Of a stretch of 43,184 nucleotides of DNA, positions 35,687 to 42,456 are shown in pieces. Below the pieces are notes generated by a model. It did not search any database. It saw only the letters and a list, made by a program, of their open reading frames with translations, and had not been told where the DNA came from. The position numbers and the translations under genes were made by a program. The DNA comes from Bacteroidaceae bacterium (GTDB lineage: Bacteria > Bacteroidota > Bacteroidia > Bacteroidales > Bacteroidaceae). Each line of letters starts with the position of its first letter. Position 1 is the first letter of the stretch. The stretch spans positions 1-43,184 of the forward strand of contig CAAGLF010000003.1 in NCBI GenBank assembly GCA_900770705.1. The letters are read 5' to 3'.

Positions 35687-35717
35687 CAAAATTGTGTAAA
35701 AACTTTGAATGAGCAAA
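35687..35717 (-). promoter_or_regulatory. galM operon promoter, TTTG-N19-CAATTTTG
   Basis: Minus-strand -33 TTTG at 35714-35717 and a near-consensus -7 box (C for T at the first base) at 35687-35694 with correct 19-nt spacing. Confidence 0.6.
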
Positions 35718-35809
35718 GGTTTTACAGAAAAAACTTCTGCTATTTTGCAACTTTTAGATGGCAGACTTTCAGGCGACGTGGCGAAAATACCGAAAAAAGC
35801 TCTTTTCGC

Positions 35810-35840
35810 TTTGCCAATCGCACCGTGTGGCGTAATTTTG
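35810..35840 (+). promoter_or_regulatory. Promoter of the HAD gene, TTTG-N19-TAATTTTG
   Basis: Exact -33 TTTG (35810-35813) and -7 box (35833-35840) with a 19-nt spacer. It places repeat copy 12 in the transcribed leader. Confidence 0.8.
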
Positions 35841-35895
35841 CGCCCGATTTGGGGCTTCTTTCCCCTCGAAGAAGCGGCCACATCCGTGGCCGGAA

Positions 35896-35979
35896 AAACT
35901 TCTGCGGCGGAAGGAAAAACTTCCGGGCCCGAAGAAAAAATTTCTGCGGCGAAAAATTTTTTTTCAAGGCCCGAAGTTT
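35896..35979. repeat. 21-bp modular repeat, copy 12
   Basis: Exactly 84 bp between inverted ends AAACTTC and GAAGTTT. Four modules with words CTTCTGCGGCGG, CTTCCGGGCCCG, TTTCTGCGGCG and TTTCAAGGCCCG at 21-bp steps. It is in the leader of the HAD gene, about 20 bp before its ATG. Confidence 0.9.
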
Positions 35980-36003
35980 CGCCGACATACGAATAGCATT
36001 TCT

Positions 36004-36651
36004 ATGAAAGCAGCATTGTTCGATTTAGATGGTGTCCTCGTGGACACAGAGTCGCAGTACACCGTATTCTGGCGGCGTATCGGCGAAGCGTTTCTGCCGG
36101 AAGTGCCCGACTTTGCCCTCCGCATCAAAGGTCAGACGCTTACTAATATATATAATGTGTACTTTCCGGGACAGGACGACCTGCAAAAGGAAATAACCCG
36201 CCGTCTCGATGCCTTCGAGCAGGCGATGGAGTTTCCCTTCATCCCCGGTGCACAGACCTTCGTGGCCGCCTTGCGCGCGCAGGGCATACCTACGGCTGTC
36301 GTCACCAGCTCCAACCGCCAGAAGATGGCCGCCCTGTATGCCGCACACCCCGGTTTTTGCGACTGCTTCGACCGCATTTTCACGGCCGAAGACGCCCGGC
36401 GCTCCAAGCCGGCCCCCGACTGCTACCTCTACGCCGCCGAACAGCTCGGTGTCGCACCGGAGGAATGCGTAGTGTTCTAGGACTCCCGCGGCGGACTGCA
36501 GGCCGGACGTGCTTCGGGTGCCAAAGTCGTGGCTTTAGCCACATCGATTCCGCCGACCGAACTAAAAGAGATTTCCGATATTGTAATAGATGATTTTCAG
36601 GAGGCTACACCACAATCTTTCGACATTCTATTCAATCATATAAACAACTGA
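36004..36651 (+). pseudogene. HAD-superfamily phosphatase/phosphoglucomutase, interrupted by one amber codon
   Basis: The frame reads as a 215-residue beta-phosphoglucomutase-like HAD protein. Motif I FDLDGVLVDTE (Asp7, Asp9), motif II TSSN, Lys motif SKPAPDCYLYAAEQLG. At codon 159 a TAG (36478-36480) replaces the expected GAG of motif IV, where relatives read VFEDS. After it the same frame continues DSRGGLQAGRASGAKVVALA to a TGA at 36649-36651 with normal codon use. The stop removes the first acidic metal ligand and the last 57 residues. One G-to-T change explains it; no frameshift. TAG is a genuine stop elsewhere (glnS). It may be a recent pseudogene, a polymorphism or a base-call error. 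Confidence 0.85.
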
Positions 36652-36666
36652 TTTCACCCCCCAACC

Positions 36667-36707
36667 GCCGCAGGCCGCCTTTCCTTGGCGACAGACCGGC
36701 CCGCGGC
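36667..36707 (+). terminator. Possible hairpin after the HAD gene
   Basis: Arms GCCGCAGGCC (36667-36676) and GGCCCGCGGC (36698-36707) with one mismatch. No U-tract, so weak. Confidence 0.35.
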
Positions 36708-36725
36708 ATAAAACAAAAGATACTT

Positions 36726-37544
36726 ATGCCAGGATACTTAGTAGAAGACCCCCGCAAGGTGACGACACGTCGCCTGCTGGAGATGAAACAGCAGGGCAAG
36801 AAAATCGCGATGCTCACCTCATACGACTATACCACGGCGAAAATCGTTGATGCAGCGGGCATCGACGTGATTCTGGTGGGCGACAGCGCGTCGAATGTAA
36901 TGGCAGGCAATCAGACAACGCTGCCCATCACGCTCGATCAGATGATATACCACGCGCGTTCCGTAGTCAGAGGCGTGAAAAGAGCCCTGGTCGTCTGCGA
37001 TATGCCCTTCGGAACTTATCAGGTCAACGCCACCGACGGTGTACGCAACGCCATAAGAATTATGCAGGAGACGGGATGTGATGCTTTGAAGCTCGAAGGA
37101 GGAACAGAGATACTGCCCACCATACAGAAGATACTCGAAGCCGGCATTCCCGTGATGGGACATCTCGGTCTGACGCCTCAGAGTATCAACAAGTTCGGCA
37201 CTTATGCCGTCCGTGCCCGCGAAAAGGCGGAGGCCGAAAAACTTATGGCCGACGCGCAAGCCCTCTCGGAGGTGGGCTGCTTCGGTATTGTCATCGAGAA
37301 GGTTCCGGCGGAGCTGACCGGGCGCGTCGTGCAGTCGGTCAGCGTTCCTATTATCGGCATTGGTGCAGGTCCGGCCGACGGACAGGTGCTGGTGCTCGAC
37401 GACATGCTGGGTAAGAACGTAGACTTCAGTCCGAAGTTCCTCCGCCGGTACGCCAACTTGGCCGAAGTGATGACCAACGCCATCGGCGCATACGTGGGCG
37501 ACGTCAAAAGCGGCGACTTCCCCAGCGCTGGCGAGTGTTATTGA
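36726..37544 (+). CDS. panB: 3-methyl-2-oxobutanoate hydroxymethyltransferase
   Basis: A 272-residue TIM-barrel enzyme that makes ketopantoate for pantothenate and coenzyme A. Motifs: LTSYDYTTAKIVDAAGID and VGDSASNVM (metal Asp), KLEGG, GHLGLTPQS, GIVIEKVP with catalytic Glu, and GIGAGPADGQ. Full length. The following MFS-like gene starts 15 bp after its stop, so the two form an operon. Confidence 0.95.
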   Translation: MPGYLVEDPRKVTTRRLLEMKQQGKKIAMLTSYDYTTAKIVDAAGIDVILVGDSASNVMAGNQTTLPITLDQMIYHARSVVRGVKRALVVCDMPFGTYQVNATDGVRNAIRIMQETGCDALKLEGGTEILPTIQKILEAGIPVMGHLGLTPQSINKFGTYAVRAREKAEAEKLMADAQALSEVGCFGIVIEKVPAELTGRVVQSVSVPIIGIGAGPADGQVLVLDDMLGKNVDFSPKFLRRYANLAEVMTNAIGAYVGDVKSGDFPSAGECY

Positions 37545-37559
37545 TTTTCAGAGAACGGT

Positions 37560-38717
37560 ATGGAAGAAAACGTGTCGCGTAGCACATCGCTCTGGACAGC
37601 CTCGCAGATTCGGCTCTCGTGCTATAACTTATTGCTTTCCGCCTATCTTTTCGCCCTTTGGCCGCTATACGCCCGCTTCGTGGCAGGCGGCGAAGCCCTG
37701 CTGGGCGCTGTGGCGCTCCCGCTGGCGGCGTTTGTGGCTGGTATGTTCGTCCCGGGTGTTTTCTATGCCCGCCTTATCGAAAGTTTCTCCCGCAAGCAGT
37801 TGCTGCTGGTGCTCACCGTCGTGATGGCAGCGGCCTCCCTGCCTCTGAGCCGCGTTCCGGAGCCGCGTCTCTGGCTCGGCGTGGCATTGGTGCAGGGGAT
37901 ATGCTTCGGTATTGTGCAGATGACGGCCGGCGGTACGCTGGTAAACGACCTTCAGACCAGCCAACTGCGCACGAAGTCCGATTGTCTCTTCACGGCCTTC
38001 GGCATAGCGGGACTTCCTGCCGGACTATTGCTGGGCACCGTGTTGTCCGGCCTTTCCACCGTCTCCGAAGCCATACTGTTTGGGGCAATTCCCGCCGTTT
38101 TGGCCTTTTTCGTAATCACGGGCCTGGAGGTTCCGCTCCGTGCCCCGCTGCATACGCCGCTTTTCAGCCTCGACCGTTTCTGGCAGCGTGGCGTATGGCC
38201 GCTGCAGGGCGGACTTCTGCCCGTTTCCGTAGCTGTGGGCTACCTGCTGGGGCTCCTGCCGCTCTCGGTCGAAGGCTTTGCGCTGATGGCCGGCGGCGTC
38301 TGGGGCGACTATCTGGTACGCCGGCTCGTGTTCCGCACCGCCGATGTCCGCGCCGAGCTCGTCTGCGGCCTGATACTGCTGGCAACGTCGGCCTTTCTGC
38401 TCCATTCGGACAACTTGCAGGCACTGTATACAGGCTATGTGCTTCTGGGGTGGGGCTTAGGGCTCTCTCTGGGGCGTTTCCTGATGTATTTCCTGAAATT
38501 TTGCGGCCATTGCCAGCGCGGCACGTTGCAGAACACGTTTCTGCTGACGTGGAAAACCGGTCTGTGGCTCGGCCTGCTGCTGACGCTCTGCCATCCCGCG
38601 CTGTCGCCTTGGCTCGAGAGCGGACTCTGCCTGCTCGTCGCGCTCTACTATGTGCTCTTCCTGCAACCCTGGTTCGAGCGGAAGCGCGACCGGACCTTCA
38701 AGTTCCGCGAAGAATAG
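37560..38717 (+). CDS. MFS-like membrane protein downstream of panB
   Basis: A 385-residue protein with about 12 hydrophobic segments, such as YNLLLSAYLFALWPLYARF, LLGTVLSGLSTVSEAILFGA and LLLTLCHPALSPWLESG, and a short basic C-tail. It resembles compact major-facilitator transporters of Bacteroidales, though family motifs are weak. The tight spacing behind panB suggests a link to pantothenate or a related metabolite, which is inference only. Confidence 0.7.
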   Translation: MEENVSRSTSLWTASQIRLSCYNLLLSAYLFALWPLYARFVAGGEALLGAVALPLAAFVAGMFVPGVFYARLIESFSRKQLLLVLTVVMAAASLPLSRVPEPRLWLGVALVQGICFGIVQMTAGGTLVNDLQTSQLRTKSDCLFTAFGIAGLPAGLLLGTVLSGLSTVSEAILFGAIPAVLAFFVITGLEVPLRAPLHTPLFSLDRFWQRGVWPLQGGLLPVSVAVGYLLGLLPLSVEGFALMAGGVWGDYLVRRLVFRTADVRAELVCGLILLATSAFLLHSDNLQALYTGYVLLGWGLGLSLGRFLMYFLKFCGHCQRGTLQNTFLLTWKTGLWLGLLLTLCHPALSPWLESGLCLLVALYYVLFLQPWFERKRDRTFKFREE

Positions 38718-38810
38718 CAGTAAAACCGCGTTTTTTTGAGTCAGAATACGGATATTTTGCCGCAAAAATTCCGAGTTTTCCCCAACCACTTTTACATACC
38801 TCCGACATAG

Positions 38811-38882
38811 AAAAAACTACAAGGCCCGAAAAATTTTTTTCGGGCCTTGTAGTTTTAATTATCTCCGCGAAAGTTTCGCCGA
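38811..38882. repeat. 21-bp modular repeat, copy 13 (terminator-forming)
   Basis: Modules one and two, AAGGCCCG and CGGGCCTTG words, form a perfect 21-bp inverted repeat (38813-38833 and 38836-38856), nearly a 44-bp palindrome. A third module with CTCCGCGAAAG follows. It lies between convergent genes and ends 16 bp from the DUF4091 stop. Confidence 0.87.
38813..38856. terminator. Bidirectional terminator inside repeat copy 13
   Basis: The perfect inverted repeat has CTACAAGGCCCG/CGGGCCTTGTAG arms and A and T runs on either side, so it should stop transcription from both convergent genes. Confidence 0.8.
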
Positions 38883-38897
38883 GGTACGCAAGTCGTT

Positions 38898-40643
38898 TCA
38901 ATACGTGGCCAGCACATCCTCCAGCCGGCGCACAGCCGCAGCCGCACCGTGGCGTCTGAACTCCCTGTCCGTAAAGCTGCGCAGCGCTTCGTGCAGCCGC
39001 TGAAGATCCTTCGTGCGGCCGGCGGCTTTCAGTTCGGCTTCCAGACACTTTATTTTCTCGACCTGCTGAATGCCTTCTGCGAGCCGCTCGAACCGGACGC
39101 TACTGCCGGTTGGATAGACGAGGAAGCAGTCGCCCCCGACCCACGTGCGGAAGCGCGCATCCTGCAGCGGCTCCTTCGTCCAGCTGTTGTAAGCCCAGCG
39201 CAGGTACCCGTCGTAGCCTGCGGCGTAGCTGTAGACGGGCAGCCAGGCGGCTTCCGCCGTCGGCGAGCAGGCAAACGTGTTCGGCCGGGCCTCGGCGCAG
39301 CACGTATAGACGGTGGTCAGCTTTCCCTCAGCCCTGCGGCGCTCCCTGACGGCTTGCGGGATGGTATCAGCATAGGCCAGGCAGAAATCATAGAGCCGGG
39401 GCTCCAGATTTTCATAGTAATGAGCGGCACTGCTGACGCGGAAATCCTTGTCGGCACGGTGCAGAATGTTCAGGGCGGCCTCCATCTGTTCCATAGCACG
39501 CTCGTCGAGCGCCATACAGGTGCGGGAGAACCAGCCTTTGGCCTTCAAGTGACGGGCAAAGTCCTGCAAAAACGGCAACCAGTACTCCTCGTACTCCCGG
39601 GAGCCGGGCTGCGCCTGAATATACCGTACGGAGTGGCTCGCTTGGTCGTAGTAGTCGAAACTAAGGGCCCAGGGCACCATCGTGTAGCAGTTGATTTGCT
39701 TCGTGATGCCGCAATCCATCATAAAAGTCACCCAGCGGTCAAATACATCGTAGTCGTAAGTCCACGTTCCGTCAATATGCTTCGTCTTCCCGACCATACT
39801 GTCGAACGGATCTTCGGTCTGGCCGTTCCAAGGGCGGTTCATCACCGTCGTAGTGATGACCTTCTGCCCTGCACGGGCCAGCCGCTCCATCATCGGTCGC
39901 ATCAACTCGAAATGACGGGCGCTCCAGAGCGGCACACCGAAGTATCTCGCCACACTATAGGGGTTCTGCCACAAATCAAGATGGAAGTTCCACGCCGTGG
40001 CAGGCGGCAACGTGTGCGAGGCGACCTGAAGCGTATAGGGAAGGCTGAGCTGCTTCCCGCTGGAAAGGCTTGCCACGATTTTACCCCGGTATGTGCCGGG
40101 TGCAGCGTCGCGGGGCACATCAATGGAGAGCCACAAGGGGCGCAGGGAAGCGGCCTCGAGGGAAATGCGGAGGCCGTCATCGATACAGTCGGCCACCAAT
40201 AGAGAATCCCATTCGCTCTTGTTCGTCCTATATCCGCAACCGTAGTCTAAACCTTGCAGACTGTCGGTCAGGACATAGCGGAGCGGCGAAACTTTCAGGC
40301 ACTCGCGGGCTATTCTTCGGCTACCCGCCTCGAGGGGCTCGGCCGAAAGTGCCACTACCTCGGCTTCCTCCGCCGCAAGCAGCAGTGCCTCGACGCCGAT
40401 TCGCTCTCCCCGCCAGGCGTGGAGGCGCAACTTTTTCGTGGTTCCATCGGGAAAATCGTACTTCGGGTACTGCACATCGGCATTTCCCCACACCAATTGC
40501 ACGCCGGGGCTCCGTCGGCTCCACTCCTGGGGCGACAGGCGCTTCTCCGGTGCCGAAAGTTCTTCGACCGGCCGCGATAATTGCGCCGACAGCGGCAGCA
40601 CATAGGCCAGCAGAAGCAAAAGAATCAAGTGTTTACGTTTCAT
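38898..40643 (-). CDS. DUF4091 domain protein, exported, glycosidase-like
   Basis: A 581-residue protein with a signal peptide (LILLLLLAYVLPLSAQ). An N-terminal beta-sandwich (about 25-210) precedes a barrel-like domain with WNFHLDLWQNPYSVARY and ALDERAMEQM, then the C-terminal DUF4091 region GGDCFLVYPTGSSVRFERLAEGIQQVEKI. Such proteins are considered glycoside-hydrolase-like, but no activity is assigned from sequence. It is last in the minus-strand run after three glycosyltransferases, separated by 74 bp with a hairpin. Confidence 0.82.
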   Translation of the reverse strand: MKRKHLILLLLLAYVLPLSAQLSRPVEELSAPEKRLSPQEWSRRSPGVQLVWGNADVQYPKYDFPDGTTKKLRLHAWRGERIGVEALLLAAEEAEVVALSAEPLEAGSRRIARECLKVSPLRYVLTDSLQGLDYGCGYRTNKSEWDSLLVADCIDDGLRISLEAASLRPLWLSIDVPRDAAPGTYRGKIVASLSSGKQLSLPYTLQVASHTLPPATAWNFHLDLWQNPYSVARYFGVPLWSARHFELMRPMMERLARAGQKVITTTVMNRPWNGQTEDPFDSMVGKTKHIDGTWTYDYDVFDRWVTFMMDCGITKQINCYTMVPWALSFDYYDQASHSVRYIQAQPGSREYEEYWLPFLQDFARHLKAKGWFSRTCMALDERAMEQMEAALNILHRADKDFRVSSAAHYYENLEPRLYDFCLAYADTIPQAVRERRRAEGKLTTVYTCCAEARPNTFACSPTAEAAWLPVYSYAAGYDGYLRWAYNSWTKEPLQDARFRTWVGGDCFLVYPTGSSVRFERLAEGIQQVEKIKCLEAELKAAGRTKDLQRLHEALRSFTDREFRRHGAAAAVRRLEDVLATY

Positions 40644-40674
40644 ATCGTTTTGATAGGTTCAAAGTCTCGTCCAA

Positions 40675-40702
40675 CGGGGCAATACGCCGTTGCATTGCCC
40701 CG
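40675..40702 (-). terminator. Hairpin between glycosyltransferase and DUF4091 genes
   Basis: Perfect 9-bp arms CGGGGCAAT and ATTGCCCCG with a 10-nt loop, 16 nt after the glycosyltransferase stop on the minus strand. No U-tract follows. Confidence 0.5.
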
Positions 40703-40717
40703 GAAGCATGTTTTTCC

Positions 40718-41641
40718 TCAGATAATCTTCAAAAAGATGCGCCACATGCCGGGCACTCCCAGGCAGGAAAGGCGATAGAGCAGGGCAGAGCAGGCGCGGA
40801 ACAGGGCGGAAGCCTCCGTTTTCTCCGTCTGCCGGCACACTTCGGCCGCAGAAGCCGGAAATCCCTGCCTCTTCATTTCTGCTGCCAGCAGCAAAGACTT
40901 GCCGCAGAGGGCGCGCAGCTGTCTTTGCCGGGCCAAAGGCACCTGTTCCATGGCGATAATGTCACTTTCCACAGCCTTGAGCGCGCGTATCAGCACCGGC
41001 GTATCTCTTTCAAGGCTTCCACCGCTGATACTGGCGGCATGCTGATGGATTTTGTGGTACGAACGCCCCCGCAGCCACGTTATACGCGGATGCTGCAGCA
41101 GGATACGCACGCCGAGCTCCCAGTCATTCCAGCGGGGAAGGCCCTCATTCCATCCTCCAAGGCTGACAAGAAAACTTCTGCGTACAATCATACTCTGCGT
41201 CGACAACATCGCACAGAGTATCTGGTCGGCAGGGTCGGCGGAAAAGGTGGTTCGACGGATTTTCTCCCTTCCCGAAGCAAATACCATACGGGTAGGGGCG
41301 GCGATGACGTCGGAAGCGGCATATACGGCCGCGTCCGCCAAAAATTCGGAATCCAGCTCGTCGTCGCTGTCGAAGAAATAAACAAATTCCGCCTTCGCAG
41401 CCCGAAGTCCGGCGTTTCTGCACGCCGCTGCCCCCCTTTTATTTTCACTTAAGACAGAGATAGGCAAAACTTTGTCGTTCTGTGATTTGAATGCAAGACA
41501 CAATGTGCGGCTTTCGTCCGTCGAAGCATTGTCTACAAGGATGATTTCGCGCGGTAGCTGCCGCTGACGGAGAAGAGAGGCGAACAAACGGGGCAGAAAG
41601 GCCGCCCGATTATAGACAGGCACAATGATACTAACGTCCAT
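40718..41641 (-). CDS. Family 2 glycosyltransferase
   Basis: A 307-residue GT-A protein. It begins MDVSIIVPVYNRAAFL, with ILVDNASTDESR, AACRNAGLRAAKAEFVYFFDSDDELDSEF (nucleotide and metal binding), and a GWNEGLPRWNDWELGVRIL acceptor-side motif. Its start overlaps the end of the upstream glycosyltransferase gene by 11 bp, a sign of translational coupling. Part of a glycan synthesis operon; sugar unknown. Confidence 0.9.
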   Translation of the reverse strand: MDVSIIVPVYNRAAFLPRLFASLLRQRQLPREIILVDNASTDESRTLCLAFKSQNDKVLPISVLSENKRGAAACRNAGLRAAKAEFVYFFDSDDELDSEFLADAAVYAASDVIAAPTRMVFASGREKIRRTTFSADPADQILCAMLSTQSMIVRRSFLVSLGGWNEGLPRWNDWELGVRILLQHPRITWLRGRSYHKIHQHAASISGGSLERDTPVLIRALKAVESDIIAMEQVPLARQRQLRALCGKSLLLAAEMKRQGFPASAAEVCRQTEKTEASALFRACSALLYRLSCLGVPGMWRIFLKII

Positions 41642-42440
41642 AGGCCACTAAATTTATGCCCGCAAGCATATCCGAAAAATTCCGGCGGATATGGCGCGGA
41701 CGATGAAGCAGGGCAAATTTCGCACAGCGCAGCAAGGCGCCCCAGCGGCCGTACAGTATGCACATCACACCGCCCTTGGCGCGACGGACACCCGCGTCCG
41801 TATCAAAGCGCGTGCCAGTAGTAGCCGCTTCAAGCGTCGTACAGATATCTATCGGGAAGTAACAGATTTTTAATCCATTGGAATGCGCAACCTGAAGGAA
41901 CACTTCTTCTTCTCCAGACGTCATTTTTTCTGCGCCGAGGCCGAAACGCTCGTCGAACCGAGGCAAACGTCCGCTTACGCGCACGGCAATCTCCACCGAC
42001 GCATAGTAAGTGAAGCGGGGCGCCGAGGAGTAATCGAAAGGCTGGGCGGAATACTTACGTCGCAGCTCGCCATCAGCCCGCCTCGCCCTGCCACAAAAAA
42101 TTTCCACCTCCGGATGTTCGTCCATCAGGGCGATCAGCGCTTCGAGGTCAGCCATACGGTAACGGCAGTCGTCGTCCGCCATTACGGCGTAGGCCGTAGG
42201 GCAATTTTGCAGCGCATTATTCCGATTGGCCGACAAGCCGCGTCCGCTTATCTGCGTCAGCGTCACGTCTTTACGCTCCTGCAGGACGGCTGGTGGCGCG
42301 ATAGTTTCTCCCGTCGCCCTCTGCCAGGACACGATATAGCGAATAGCCGGATGTGGGGGCAACAGAATGTCGGGCACACGGGCTATCCGTTCGTCGATGG
42401 TGCAGATCAGGAGTGAGAGACGTGGCTGGAAATCGTGCAT
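41631..42440 (-). CDS. Glycosyltransferase, GT-A fold, paralogue of the next gene upstream
   Basis: A 269-residue protein. Motifs: SLLICTIDERIARVPDIL at the N-terminus, GRGLSANRNNAL, the metal motif MADDDCRY, and RFDERFGLG then SGEEEVFLQVAH. These last blocks repeat almost word for word in the gene upstream on the same strand. It overlaps the downstream glycosyltransferase gene by 11 bp and follows the upstream one by 16 bp. Confidence 0.85.
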   Translation of the reverse strand: MHDFQPRLSLLICTIDERIARVPDILLPPHPAIRYIVSWQRATGETIAPPAVLQERKDVTLTQISGRGLSANRNNALQNCPTAYAVMADDDCRYRMADLEALIALMDEHPEVEIFCGRARRADGELRRKYSAQPFDYSSAPRFTYYASVEIAVRVSGRLPRFDERFGLGAEKMTSGEEEVFLQVAHSNGLKICYFPIDICTTLEAATTGTRFDTDAGVRRAKGGVMCILYGRWGALLRCAKFALLHRPRHIRRNFSDMLAGINLVAYGR

Positions 42441-42456
42441 AGGCTACGGTCGATTT

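Larger units (their letters stand above)
35580..36003. other. Divergent intergenic region between galM and the HAD gene
   Basis: A 424-bp gap without a gene. It holds the galM promoter, the HAD-gene promoter and repeat copy 12, in that order. Confidence 0.7.

Noticed and set aside
36004..36651. Reassigned TAG codon
   Set aside because: TAG ends glnS, the glycosyltransferase at 28056 and the panB-linked membrane protein normally, so recoding of the whole genome is unlikely.
3244..38882. Insertion sequences or classical MITEs
   Set aside because: Ends are variable and only 6-13 bp, no target-site duplication is evident, and no transposase is in the window. A MITE-like origin remains possible but is not shown.
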